Below are positions 1 to 8,161 of a stretch of DNA of 64,000 bases, piece after piece. The first letter of the stretch is position 1; each line of letters opens with the position of its first letter. The stretch comes from Streptomyces sp. CB02923 (GTDB taxonomy: Bacteria; Actinomycetota; Actinomycetes; Streptomycetales; Streptomycetaceae). The notes beneath the pieces were generated by a model, which was not told the origin of the DNA, ran no database searches, and saw only the letters and a program-made list of their open reading frames with translations. Location: positions 124,001 through 188,000 of the forward strand of contig NZ_LWKZ01000012.1 in assembly GCF_001905005.1 (NCBI RefSeq), written 5' to 3'. Both the position numbers and the translations under genes were made by a program.

Positions 1-423
1 GCCGACGCGGACAGCTTCCGCTACTACCCGGCGTACGGAGGGCCCGAGCTGGACGCGTGGGCCGCGGCGCAGCCTCAGCAGCCGGTCGCGGCCGAACACC
101 GGATGCAGCTGCTGATGGTGCAGCGCGCGGACGGCGGCCTGACCATCGGCGACACCCACGAGTACGCCACACCCTTCGGCTTCGACGTCGTCGAGGACCC
201 GTACGAGCACCTGACCGGAGTCGTCGAAGGACTGCTCGGGCGCCCGCTGCCCGCCGTACGCCGCCGCTGGGCCGGGGTGTACGCGCAGTGCACGGACACC
301 TCGCGCGTCGTGCACCGGCAACGGCTGCGCGACGGCGTCTGGCTGGTCACCGGACCGGGCGGGCGCGGCATGACCTGCTCCCCGGCGCTGGCCGAGGACA
401 CCGCGAACGAGATTGGCTGGTGA
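1..423 (+). CDS. FAD-dependent oxidoreductase, TIGR03364-like (3' part only)
   Basis: The window opens inside this gene, so only the last 140 residues are visible. They look like the substrate and C-terminal part of a DAO/glycine-oxidase type flavoenzyme, with motifs such as GGLTIGDTHEY and a final GPGGRGMTCSPALAED block near the FAD-binding C terminus. The N-terminal Rossmann GxGxxG motif lies outside the window. The identification leans on context: the next gene, five bases downstream, is a phosphonatase-like hydrolase, the pairing that defines the TIGR03364/TIGR03351 families. By family knowledge such enzymes oxidatively deaminate or demethylate an aminophosphonate to a phosphono-aldehyde, which the hydrolase then cleaves. 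Which aminophosphonate is used cannot be read from the sequence. Confidence 0.75.
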   Translation, partial: ADADSFRYYPAYGGPELDAWAAAQPQQPVAAEHRMQLLMVQRADGGLTIGDTHEYATPFGFDVVEDPYEHLTGVVEGLLGRPLPAVRRRWAGVYAQCTDTSRVVHRQRLRDGVWLVTGPGGRGMTCSPALAEDTANEIGW

Positions 424-428
424 GGACG

Positions 429-1169
429 ATGACCGACGGCAACACGGAGCAGGAGCGGATCTCGCTGGTCGTGCTCGACATGGCGGGGACGACGGTGGCC
501 GACGGCGGACTGGTCGAGGAGGCCTTCGCCGCCGCGGCCGGGCAGCTCGGAGTCGTACCGGGCAGCGCCGAGCACGCACAGCACCTGGCGTACGTCCGCG
601 CCACCATGGGGGAGTCCAAGATCTCCGTCTTCCGGCACCTGTTCGGGGACGAGGAGCGGGCCCGCCGCGCCAACACGGCCTTCGAGGAGGCGTACGGGGA
701 GCTCGTCGACGGCGGCCGGATCGCGCCCGTGCCCGGCGCGCGGGAGACGATCGAGGCCCTCCAGGAGGCGGGCCGTACGGTCGTGCTGACCACCGGCTTC
801 GCGCGGGTCACCCAGGACGCCATCCTGGACGCGCTCGGCTGGCGGGACCTGGTGGCGCTGACCCTGTGCCCGGCCGACACGGGCGGGCGCGGACGGCCGT
901 ACCCGGACATGGTGCTGGCCGCGCTGCTGCGGACCGGCGCCGCCGACTCCGTACGGCACGTCGCGGTCGCCGGTGACACGTCGTACGACATGCTCTCCGG
1001 GCGCCGCGCGGGCGCCTCCGTCGTCGCCGGGGTGCTGACCGGCGCCCACGACGAGGACGCGCTGCGCGGCGCGGGCGCCACCCACGTCCTCGGCTCGGTG
1101 GCCGGACTGCCCGCCCTGCTCGACGGCGCCCGGACGGGCGGCGCCTCACGGCCGGGGCGCCCTTCATGA
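429..1169 (+). CDS. phosphonatase-like HAD hydrolase (TIGR03351-like)
   Basis: This 246-residue HAD-superfamily protein has the nucleophile loop DMAGTT near residue 17, a cap region, a motif II threonine in LTTGF and a motif IV loop GDTSYDMLSGRRAG. The DMAGTT variant is typical of phosphonoacetaldehyde-hydrolase relatives, which break a C-P bond. I chose the ATG at 429 because the HAD loop follows at the usual distance; it lies five bases after the preceding stop, and weak GAGGA-like bases precede it. Its stop codon overlaps the ATG of the transporter ATPase gene in an ATGA, so the genes are translationally coupled. With the upstream flavoenzyme it probably forms a two-step route for an aminophosphonate other than plain 2-aminoethylphosphonate. 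Confidence 0.85.
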   Translation: MTDGNTEQERISLVVLDMAGTTVADGGLVEEAFAAAAGQLGVVPGSAEHAQHLAYVRATMGESKISVFRHLFGDEERARRANTAFEEAYGELVDGGRIAPVPGARETIEALQEAGRTVVLTTGFARVTQDAILDALGWRDLVALTLCPADTGGRGRPYPDMVLAALLRTGAADSVRHVAVAGDTSYDMLSGRRAGASVVAGVLTGAHDEDALRGAGATHVLGSVAGLPALLDGARTGGASRPGRPS

Positions 1170-2311
1170 GCGCGCCCGCCGACTCCAAGAGCCCGCCCGC
1201 CGAAGCCCGGACCCCGGCGGACCCGGCCGCCGCCACCCCCTCCGGCATCCGCTTCGACCACGTCTCCGTCGCCTACGACGGGAACGTCGTCCTGGACTCC
1301 TTCGACCTGACCGTCGAACCGGGCGAGGTGATGGCCCTGCTCGGACCGTCCGGCTCGGGCAAGACCACCGCGCTGCGCGCGGTCGCGGGATTCGTGCGGC
1401 CGTGCGCCGGGCGGGTGCTGATCGGCGGCCGGGACGTGACCGGGCTGCCGCCCCACCGGCGCGGTATCGGCATGGTCGTCCAGCAGTACGCGCTCTTCCC
1501 GCACCTGCGCGTCGAGGACAACGTCGCCTTCGGACTCAAGGCGCGGCGCGGGCGCACCGCGTCGCGTGCCGAGACCGCGGCGCGCGTCGCCGAGGCGCTG
1601 GAGATGACCGGTATGGCCGCGTACGCCAGGCGCTATCCGCGCGAGCTGTCCGGCGGGCAGCAGCAGCGGGTCGCCATCGCGCGGGCGCTGGCCATCCGGC
1701 CCGGGGTGCTGCTCCTGGACGAGCCGCTGTCCGCCCTCGACGCCCGGCTGCGCTCCGGGATGCTCGCCGAACTGGCGCGGCTGCACCGGGAACTGCCCGA
1801 CGTGTCGATCCTGTACGTCACCCACGACCAGGTGGAGGCGCTGACACTCGCGGACCGTATCGCCGTCATGGACCGCGCGCGGCTGCGCGACTGCGGCACC
1901 CCGCAGGACCTCTACCGGCGCCCGCGTACCGAGTTCACGGCCTCCTTCGTCGGCAACGCCAACCTGCTGCCGGTGACGGCCGGTCCGCGCGGCACGGCGG
2001 ACTTCGCCGGTACGCGGCTGGCCGTCACTCCCTCCGACGGCGCGGCGCCCGGCGTGTCCGCCACGCTGTGCGTACGCCCGCACCTCGTCGGCCTCGGCGA
2101 AGGCCCCAACGCGCTGCGCGGCCGGGTCACCGAGGTGCAGTGGCGCGGCGCGACCCACCGCGTGTACGCGGACGTGGCCGGGCACCGCGTCATGGCCGAC
2201 GTGCGGGAACTGCGCACCACGCCGGAGCCGGGCGCCGAGGTCGTCCTGCACTTCGCCGCCGAGGACGCGGTGCTGCTGCCGGCCGGCGCGGGAAGCACGG
2301 CCGATGAGTAG
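1166..2311 (+). CDS. ABC transporter ATPase, 2-aminoethylphosphonate/iron-type (PhnT-like)
   Basis: This 381-residue ABC ATPase energises phosphonate import at the inner face of the membrane. Visible motifs in order are Walker [10 protein letters not shown] (about residue 60), Q-loop VVQQYALFPH, signature [15 protein letters not shown], Walker B LLLDEPLSALD and switch histidine YVTHDQ. A C-terminal TOBE-like region follows (SFVGNANLLPV onward). That architecture matches the spermidine/iron/2-aminoethylphosphonate subfamily, not the PhnC type. The first 20 residues are a proline/alanine-rich tail. The ATG overlaps the upstream stop by four bases, and its own 3' end overlaps the first permease by eight bases, so it sits in the middle of a coupled operon. 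Confidence 0.9.
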   Translation: MSAPADSKSPPAEARTPADPAAATPSGIRFDHVSVAYDGNVVLDSFDLTVEPGEVMALLGPSGSGKTTALRAVAGFVRPCAGRVLIGGRDVTGLPPHRRGIGMVVQQYALFPHLRVEDNVAFGLKARRGRTASRAETAARVAEALEMTGMAAYARRYPRELSGGQQQRVAIARALAIRPGVLLLDEPLSALDARLRSGMLAELARLHRELPDVSILYVTHDQVEALTLADRIAVMDRARLRDCGTPQDLYRRPRTEFTASFVGNANLLPVTAGPRGTADFAGTRLAVTPSDGAAPGVSATLCVRPHLVGLGEGPNALRGRVTEVQWRGATHRVYADVAGHRVMADVRELRTTPEPGAEVVLHFAAEDAVLLPAGAGSTADE

Positions 2312-3257
2312 GCCGGGAACCCTGCCGCTGCCGCGGGCGGCGGAGCGTGCCGCACCGCCGGACCGCACCGCCGGGAAGCGGCGGACCGTACGGAGTGCGC
2401 CGGTCCTGTGGGCCCTGCCGCCGCTCGCCGCGCTCGCTCTCGTCTTCCTCTACCCGCTGGCCCTGGTCGTACGGCAGTCCTTCACCGGCGAGGAGGGCGG
2501 CGCGCCGTCCACCGCGCCGTACGCGCAGGTCTTCGCCGAGGCGTCGTTCCGCGACGCGCTCGGCAACACCGTGCTGATCGCCGTCGGCGCGACCGTGGGC
2601 TGTCTGCTGCTCGGTTTCGTCCTCGCGCTGGTGATCGCGTTCGTACCGTTCCCCGGCAGCAGGGCGCTGAGCCGCTTCATCGACGTCTTCCTCGCCTTCC
2701 CGTCCTTCCTGATCACCCTCGCCCTGCTCTTCGTGTACGGCACGGCGGGCCTGGCCAACGGACTGTGGACGGACGTCACCGGCGCCGCCGACGGGCCCTT
2801 CGACTTCCTGCACACCCCGTGGGGCGTGCTGCTCGCCGAGATCACCTACTTCACGCCGTTCGTGATGCGCCCCCTCCTCGCGGCCTTCTCTCAGGTGGAG
2901 ACCGGGCAGTTGGAGGCCGCGGCCTCGCTCGGCGCCCGGCCGGCCCGGATCGTACGGAAGGTGATCTGGCCCGAGGCGCTGCCCTCGCTGGCGGCGGGCG
3001 GCGCGCTCGTCCTCGTCCTGACGCTGAACGAGTTCGGGATCGTGCTCTTCACCGGCGCCAAGGACGTGGTGACCCTGCCCGTCCTCGTCTACACCAAGGC
3101 CATCCTCGACGGCGACTACACGGGGGCGTGCGTCGTCGCCGTCGTCAACGTCGCGCTGTCGGTGGCCCTTTACGCCGTGTACCGGACCGTGGCCGCACGG
3201 GCGGGCGCGGCGCGTACACCGTCAGCGGGAGGTGCCGGCCGCCGTGCTCGTGCATAG
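2304..3257 (+). CDS. ABC transporter permease, phosphonate-type, first subunit
   Basis: This 317-residue membrane protein has about six hydrophobic segments, beginning with LWALPPLAALALVFLYPLAL. It carries the EAA loop EAAASLGARPARIVRKVIWPEALP that docks onto the ATPase. It is one half of the transmembrane channel of the importer encoded here. The start overlaps the ATPase gene by eight bases and the 3' end overlaps the second permease gene. The terminal residues (AARTPSAGGAGRRARA) are a short basic tail. Specificity for 2-aminoethylphosphonate or a related compound is inferred from the linked oxidoreductase and hydrolase, not from the permease itself. Confidence 0.9.
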   Translation: MSRPGTLPLPRAAERAAPPDRTAGKRRTVRSAPVLWALPPLAALALVFLYPLALVVRQSFTGEEGGAPSTAPYAQVFAEASFRDALGNTVLIAVGATVGCLLLGFVLALVIAFVPFPGSRALSRFIDVFLAFPSFLITLALLFVYGTAGLANGLWTDVTGAADGPFDFLHTPWGVLLAEITYFTPFVMRPLLAAFSQVETGQLEAAASLGARPARIVRKVIWPEALPSLAAGGALVLVLTLNEFGIVLFTGAKDVVTLPVLVYTKAILDGDYTGACVVAVVNVALSVALYAVYRTVAARAGAARTPSAGGAGRRARA

Positions 3258-4041
3258 CAAAGGGGCCCGACGGGCCGTCTGGACCGTGTTCTTCGTCCTG
3301 TTCCTGCCGGTCTTCGCGCTGCCGCTGGTGGTGGTCGTCGCGGCGTCGTTCGCGAGCAGCTGGAGCGGCGCGCTGCCGTCCGGGCCGACGATGGCGCACT
3401 ACCGGGACATCGCGCAGGGCGACTCCCTGGAAGCGCTGCTCACCAGCCTGGTCACGGCCGTCGTCGCCAGCCTGCTCGCCCTGGCCGCCGGGACCTGGGC
3501 CGCGCTCGCCGCCCAGCGCCTGCGGCCGCGCGCCCGCCGCGTGCTCGACGGCCTGTTCGTGCTGCCGGTCGCGGTGCCGTCCGTCGTCGTGGGCCTGTCG
3601 CTGCTGGTCGCCTTCTCGCAGCCGCCGCTGCTGCTGAACGGCACCCCGCAGATCGTGGTCATCGCGCACACGGTGCTGGTCACGGCCTTCGCGTACCAGT
3701 CCGTGACGGCCGCGCTGGCCCGCCTGGACCCGGCGTACGAGCAGAGCGCCGCCAGCCTCGGCGCGCGCCCCGCCTACGTCCTGTGGCGGGTGAAACTGCC
3801 CCTGCTGCTGCCGTCGCTGACCGCCGCGGCGGGCCTGTGCTTCGCCCTGTCCATGGGGGAGCTGAGCGCCACGATGATGATCTACCCGCCGGACTGGATG
3901 CCGCTGCCGGTGCAGATCTTCACCACCACCGACCGGGGCTCCCTGTTCGCCGGGGCCGCCCTCGCGGTGGCGCTGATGGCCGCGACGCTGCTCGTCCTGC
4001 TGGCCGTCTCCCGTATCCGTACCAGAGCCTCGTACCGCTGA
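3244..4041 (+). CDS. ABC transporter permease, phosphonate-type, second subunit
   Basis: This is the second permease of the importer, about 265 residues with six hydrophobic segments and a clear EAA-type loop (EQSAASLGARPAYVLWRVKLP). The reading frame is open from a GTG at 3232. That GTG overlaps a GGAGG ribosome-binding sequence at 3228-3232, so the GTG at 3244, eleven bases further on, is the more likely start. The gene overlaps the 3' end of the first permease. Two different permease genes, one ATPase and one binding protein are the usual composition of the phosphonate/iron family importer. Hydrophobic domains resemble CysW/PotC-type subunits. Confidence 0.88.
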   Translation: MLVHSKGARRAVWTVFFVLFLPVFALPLVVVVAASFASSWSGALPSGPTMAHYRDIAQGDSLEALLTSLVTAVVASLLALAAGTWAALAAQRLRPRARRVLDGLFVLPVAVPSVVVGLSLLVAFSQPPLLLNGTPQIVVIAHTVLVTAFAYQSVTAALARLDPAYEQSAASLGARPAYVLWRVKLPLLLPSLTAAAGLCFALSMGELSATMMIYPPDWMPLPVQIFTTTDRGSLFAGAALAVALMAATLLVLLAVSRIRTRASYR

Positions 4042-4088
4042 CGCGCCCCCGTCACCGGCCCCACACCCCCAAGGAGTGACGTCACGTC

Positions 4089-5147
4089 ATGCGCAGCCCT
4101 CTCAAGCCGACCGCCGCCGTCTGCGGCGCCCTGGTCCTCGGCGCCGCCCTGACCGGCTGCGGCGGCGCTTCCCGCGCCGACGCCAAGGAGATCACCGTCT
4201 ACAGCGCCGACGGCCTGCGCGGCGAGCGGGGCGACGGTTTCTACGACCGGGTCTTCAAGGACTACGAGAAGAAGACCGGCATCAAGATCAACCTGGTGGA
4301 GAGCGGCTCCGGCGCCGCCGTGCAGCGGCTGGCCCGGGAGAAGGCCAACACCAAGGCGGACCTCGTCGTGACGCTGCCGCCGTTCATCCAGCAGGCCGAC
4401 GGCAAGGGCCTGCTGGAGACCTACCGGCCCCAGGGCTCCGCGCAGGTCGCGGCCGCGGACAAGGACCCGAACGGCAAGTGGACCGCCGTCGTCAACAACT
4501 ACTTCTGCTTCATCTACAACAAGCAGCAGCTCAAGCAGCCGCCCCGCACCTGGCAGGACCTGACGGACACACGTTTCAAGAACAAGCTCCAGTACTCCAC
4601 GCCGGGCGTCGCCGGGGACGGTACGGCTGTCGTCGTCCAGGCCCTGCACGACTTCGGCGGCCAGGGTCCCGCCATGGACTTCCTCAAGAAACTCCAGGCC
4701 AACAACGTCGGCCCGTCCTCCTCCACCGGGCAGCTCGCACCCAAGACCGACAAGGGCGAACTCCTCGTCGCCAACGGCGACGTGCAGATGAACTACGCCA
4801 ACATGAAGTCCATGCCGAACCAGGGCATCTTCTTCCCCGCCACCAGGCCCGGCGCGAAGCCGTCCACCTTCGCGCTCCCGTACGCGGCCGGGCTGGTCAA
4901 GAACGCCCCGCACGCCGCGCAGGCGAAGAAGTTCCTGGACCACCTGCTCTCGCCCGAGGTGCAGCGGCAGGTCTCCGCGGTCGGTGGCGGATTCGCCGCC
5001 CGTACGGACATCCGGCCCACCGACCGCAATGCCGCCGAACTCGCAAAAATCATGAACGGCGTCGACATCTTCCGCCCGGACTGGAACGACATCGACAAGA
5101 ACCTGTCCACCTACCTCGACGCCTGGAAGACGGCGACCGGCAGCTGA
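4089..5147 (+). CDS. phosphonate ABC transporter substrate-binding lipoprotein
   Basis: This 352-residue extracytoplasmic solute-binding protein starts with a lipoprotein signal (lipobox LTGC near residue 24) and has the periplasmic-binding fold typical of iron/2-aminoethylphosphonate receptors. The opening strand ITVYSADGLRGERGDGFYD and the motif VESGSGAAVQRL are the ligand-cleft regions of that family. Translation starts at ATG 4089 behind AAGGAGTGACGTC. It is the last gene of the operon, 47 bases after the second permease. By inference the lipid-anchored protein captures an aminophosphonate outside the cell and delivers it to the two permeases; the flavoenzyme and HAD hydrolase then release phosphate. 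Confidence 0.9.
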   Translation: MRSPLKPTAAVCGALVLGAALTGCGGASRADAKEITVYSADGLRGERGDGFYDRVFKDYEKKTGIKINLVESGSGAAVQRLAREKANTKADLVVTLPPFIQQADGKGLLETYRPQGSAQVAAADKDPNGKWTAVVNNYFCFIYNKQQLKQPPRTWQDLTDTRFKNKLQYSTPGVAGDGTAVVVQALHDFGGQGPAMDFLKKLQANNVGPSSSTGQLAPKTDKGELLVANGDVQMNYANMKSMPNQGIFFPATRPGAKPSTFALPYAAGLVKNAPHAAQAKKFLDHLLSPEVQRQVSAVGGGFAARTDIRPTDRNAAELAKIMNGVDIFRPDWNDIDKNLSTYLDAWKTATGS

Positions 5148-5162
5148 CCGCCGCACCGGCCC

Positions 5163-5208
5163 CGCGCACGGCCCCGGACCCGGCTTCCGCGCACGGCCCC
5201 GGACCCGG
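5163..5208 (+). repeat. 21-bp direct repeat, two copies
   Basis: Two identical 21-base copies (5163-5183 and 5188-5208), each built around GCACGGCCCCGGACCCGG, are separated by four bases in the 224-base gap after the phosphonate operon. Nothing else is evident in that gap apart from the ribosome-binding site of the next gene. Confidence 0.8.
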
Positions 5209-5371
5209 AGCACTCGGCGGGGTCAAGATCGCTGCGGCTGACTTAGGCTGGGGGCGTCGGCCATACGTACGAGACGCCGGTCACCCGCCGGGGTGCGCGG
5301 CGCGTACGGGACCCGCGACGACGCGGGCACGGCCGACGCCCCTGGCAGACACGCACGGCGGGAGAACGGCA

Positions 5372-6151
5372 GTGGCAGAGCGCAAGCCGATCGAGTCATG
5401 GCTGACCGACATGGACGGGGTGCTGATGCACGAGGGCATCCCCGTGCCCGGTGCCGACGCCTTCATCAAGCGCCTGCGCGAATCGGGCAAGCCCTTCCTC
5501 GTCCTGACCAACAACTCCATCTACACCCCGCGCGACCTGCACGCCCGGCTGAGCCGGATCGGCCTGGACGTGCCCTGGGAGTCCATCTGGACCTCCGCGC
5601 TGGCCACCGCCCAGTTCCTGGACGAGCAGCGGCCGTCCGGCACCGCGTACGTCATCGGCGAGGCCGGCCTGACCACCGCCCTGCACGACATCGGGTACGT
5701 GCTCACCGACCACGAGCCCGACTACGTCGTCCTCGGCGAGACCCGTACCTACAGCTTCGAGGCGCTCACCAAGGCCATCCGGCTCATCAACGACGGCGCC
5801 CGGTTCATCGCCACCAACCCGGACGAGACCGGCCCCTCGGCGCAGGGCGTGCTGCCCGCCACCGGCTCGGTCGCCGCGCTGATCACCAAGGCGACGGGGG
5901 TGGAGCCGTACTTCGTCGGCAAGCCCAACCCGCTGATGATGCGGCACGGCCTGAACGTCATCGGCGCGCACAGCGAGACCTCCGCGATGATCGGCGACCG
6001 GATGGACACCGACGTGCTGGCCGGGCTGGAGGCCGGGATGGAGACGTTCCTGGTGCTGACCGGGCTCACCGCGAAGGGTGACATCGAGCGGCACCCGTTC
6101 CGGCCGTCGCGCGTCGTGGACTCCATCGCCGACCTCGTCGACCTGGTGTAG
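5372..6151 (+). CDS. HAD-IIA family sugar-phosphatase (NagD-like)
   Basis: This 259-residue hydrolase has the HAD-IIA layout: nucleophile motif DMDGVLMHEG at about residue 13, TNNS (motif II) at about residue 52, a C2 cap, and the final GDRMDTDVLAGLEAGM loop. NagD relatives dephosphorylate nucleotide or sugar monophosphates in the cytoplasm. I chose GTG 5372 because GGAGA lies eight bases upstream and the first motif follows immediately; an open frame runs far upstream but has no homology. A 224-base gap with repeats separates it from the phosphonate operon, so it is probably independently transcribed. The substrate is unknown. Confidence 0.88.
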   Translation: MAERKPIESWLTDMDGVLMHEGIPVPGADAFIKRLRESGKPFLVLTNNSIYTPRDLHARLSRIGLDVPWESIWTSALATAQFLDEQRPSGTAYVIGEAGLTTALHDIGYVLTDHEPDYVVLGETRTYSFEALTKAIRLINDGARFIATNPDETGPSAQGVLPATGSVAALITKATGVEPYFVGKPNPLMMRHGLNVIGAHSETSAMIGDRMDTDVLAGLEAGMETFLVLTGLTAKGDIERHPFRPSRVVDSIADLVDLV

Positions 6152-6274
6152 CCGGACGCGGCCCGGTACCGGCCGCCGGACGGCGGCCGCTCACCCGGAC
6201 GGCGCAGTTCCGGCCGTACCGGGATGCGGGACCGGGCCGCCGGGCGGACCTTCGGAAGTGTTCGGAGGTTCACC

Positions 6275-7060
6275 ATGCGCTCACCGGGATTCACTCTCTG
6301 TGCCGCCCTGGCGGTCACGGTGCTGTCTCCGGTGCCCGCCCTCGCGTCCGCGGACCGGGCACCGGGCGCCGCGGCCGGCACCGTCGCGGTCACGCCGTCG
6401 GCCCCCGCGCCGGGCACCGACACGGCCCTCCAGGTCACCGGCTGCGCGGGCCGCGACGGGCGCGCCACCTCGGACGCCTTCGTCGACGCGGTGCCGCTGG
6501 CGCGGGTCGCCGCGGGGCTGGTGGGCGACGCGCGGGTGCGCTCCTCGGCGGACCCCGGCACCTACACCGTCTCCGTCCACTGCGACGGCGAGGACGCGCG
6601 CGCCGCGGGCACCTTCGAAGTCGTCCCGGCACCCGCGGGAGCCGGTGGCGACGCGGACGCGGGAACGGCCGCCGACGCCGGTGCGCGGGACGAGGGCCCG
6701 GCCGGTGGAGCCGACGGGTCCCTGGCCTCCGCCTCCCTCTCCGCCCCGGCGCCCGGCACGGCCGGACCGGCGTCCTCTCCCTCCGCCCTGGTACGGGCAG
6801 GCGGCGGCTGGACGGCCGCACAGCCGCACCGGGCCGTGGCGGCCCGGACGGCGGACGTACGCCCGGAGGCGGTACGCCCGGCGGCGGTACGCCCGGAGGC
6901 GGTACGGATGGCAGCGGCACGGAAGGCCGCGAGCCGTGAGGGCGACGGCGTCTACGCGGTGGGACTGGTACTGGCAGGGGGCGCGGCCCTCGCGCTCACC
7001 GGACAGGTGCTGCGGATGCGGCGCCGGCGCAAGAGATCGGGCGATGGCGATGCCGGCTGA
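6275..7060 (+). CDS. secreted protein with C-terminal membrane anchor, linked to a class F sortase
   Basis: This 261-residue protein has a signal peptide (about residues 1-25, ending PALASA), a short beta-rich extracellular domain (residues 30-115), an Ala/Pro/Gly-rich linker and a C-terminal hydrophobic helix (AVGLVLAGGAALALTGQVL) followed by RMRRRRKR. The linker contains near-repeats of VRPEAVRPA, encoded by a 15-base tandem element around 6860-6905. The tail looks like a sortase-sorting or stop-transfer signal, but no LPxTG motif is visible. ATG 6275 has GGAGG nine bases upstream. The 3' end overlaps the sortase gene by 17 bases, so the pair is co-translated. The function is not recognised. 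Confidence 0.75.
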   Translation: MRSPGFTLCAALAVTVLSPVPALASADRAPGAAAGTVAVTPSAPAPGTDTALQVTGCAGRDGRATSDAFVDAVPLARVAAGLVGDARVRSSADPGTYTVSVHCDGEDARAAGTFEVVPAPAGAGGDADAGTAADAGARDEGPAGGADGSLASASLSAPAPGTAGPASSPSALVRAGGGWTAAQPHRAVAARTADVRPEAVRPAAVRPEAVRMAAARKAASREGDGVYAVGLVLAGGAALALTGQVLRMRRRRKRSGDGDAG

Positions 7061-7763
7061 GGACCACGCGGTGGCGGACCACCGCCCCCCGCACGGCCAC
7101 CGCAACGGCCGGATGGCCGCCGGGGTGGCCTGGGCGGCGCTGCTGCTGGGGCTGTGGCTGTGGGGACGCGACCTGACGGACGGCGGCGACCTGGCGAAGG
7201 GGCCGACCACCGGTGACGTCGCGGCCGTCGGCCGCCCGCTCGAACAGGACCTGCCCGCAGCCCACGCGCCGCTGGCCACCTCCCCGGGCGGCCGCCCCAC
7301 CGAGGTCTCGGTCGACGCGCTGGGCGTACGGGCCAGTGTCACGGAGACCGGGCTGGACGCCACCGGCGCCGTCGACACGCCGCCGTACCGCACGCCCGGA
7401 CTCGTCAGCTGGTACGGGCAGGGGCCGCAGCCCGGCACGGCGGGCGCCGCGGTACTGGCCGGGCACGTCGACACGACCAGCGGGCGCGCGGTCTTCCACC
7501 GCCTCGGCAGCCTCAAGCCGGGCCGCCCGGTGGACGTCCGCAGGGAGGACGGCAGCACCGCGCGGTTCACCGTCGAGGACGTCAAGATCTACGACCACCG
7601 GAACTTCGTGCCGCGGAAGGTCTACGGCGCACACGTGCCGGGCCGCGCGGAACTGCGCCTGATCACCTGCGCCGGGACCTTCGACCGCGAGCGGGACGCC
7701 TACACCGCCAACGTCGTCGTGCACGCCTACCTCACCAAGGTCGTGCACGCGCAGCAGAGCTGA
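7044..7763 (+). CDS. class F sortase
   Basis: This membrane-anchored transpeptidase of 239 residues (237 if translation starts at the second ATG, 7050) has an N-terminal transmembrane segment (MAAGVAWAALLLGLWLWG). The sortase barrel carries the catalytic histidine in LAGHVDT, the cysteine in LITCAGTFDR (the TLTC-box equivalent) and an arginine a few residues later in DRERDAYTANVVV. Class F sortases are typical of actinobacteria and have few known substrates. The overlapping upstream gene, with its C-terminal anchor, is the obvious candidate substrate or partner. A strong hairpin follows the stop codon and probably ends the transcript. Confidence 0.9.
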   Translation: MAMPAEDHAVADHRPPHGHRNGRMAAGVAWAALLLGLWLWGRDLTDGGDLAKGPTTGDVAAVGRPLEQDLPAAHAPLATSPGGRPTEVSVDALGVRASVTETGLDATGAVDTPPYRTPGLVSWYGQGPQPGTAGAAVLAGHVDTTSGRAVFHRLGSLKPGRPVDVRREDGSTARFTVEDVKIYDHRNFVPRKVYGAHVPGRAELRLITCAGTFDRERDAYTANVVVHAYLTKVVHAQQS

Positions 7764-7772
7764 GCCGCAGCG

Positions 7773-7827
7773 CAGGGGGACAGGGGCCCGGAGCCGACCG
7801 TTCCCGGCCGGCGGCTCGCTCCCCCTG
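7773..7827 (+). terminator. probable terminator after the sortase gene
   Basis: CAGGGGGA (7773-7780) pairs with TCCCCCTG (7820-7827), and GAGCCG pairs with CGGCTC inside it, giving a long GC-rich stem ten bases after the sortase stop. There is no T-run, which is common for streptomycete terminators. Confidence 0.6.
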
Positions 7828-7968
7828 AACCGCCGACCGGCCGGCCCTCGACCGCCGGTATGTCAGGACTGCGGGAGTTGCCCTGCCGCCGACGGGAGGT
7901 GCGCGGGCGCCTGTACGCAGGCGCGTGCACGTGCCCGGCCGGGGGCTGGGGCCAGGTGGCCTACTGAA

Positions 7969-7987
7969 AGTTCACACCGGAGTTCAC
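7969..7987 (+). promoter_or_regulatory. AGTTCAC direct repeat, PHO-box-like
   Basis: AGTTCAC occurs at 7969-7975 and again at 7981-7987, a 12-base period, about 175 bases before the GH6 lipoprotein gene. GTTCAC repeats resemble PhoP direct-repeat units, but those normally have an 11-base period, so this is only a suggestion. The rest of the gene-free stretch 7828-8161 holds a single TTGTCCACA (8078-8086) matching the streptomycete DnaA box and no other clear signal. Confidence 0.3.
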
Positions 7988-8161
7988 TGTAGAGCGGCTG
8001 CACGGCGCCGCCTAGAGGGAGTCGGGCAACGCCCGGACCGCCAGGGCGTTTTCGGCCGGGAGGCGGGGCGTAACAGGTTGTCCACAGGCCGGACTGCGGT
8101 TGAGGGGCATGTGCCAGGATGGATTCGACCGGTCTTGTCCCGTGCTCCGAGGGGGGAGTGG

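Noticed and set aside
5372..6151. The NagD-like phosphatase as the last member of the phosphonate operon.
   Set aside because: A 224-base gap with a direct repeat separates them, whereas the operon genes overlap or nearly touch; the family acts on nucleotide or sugar phosphates.
8078..8086. An exact streptomycete DnaA box (TTGTCCACA), considered as part of a replication origin.
   Set aside because: Only a single box is visible, with no cluster, no dnaA/dnaN genes and no A/T-rich unwinding region nearby.
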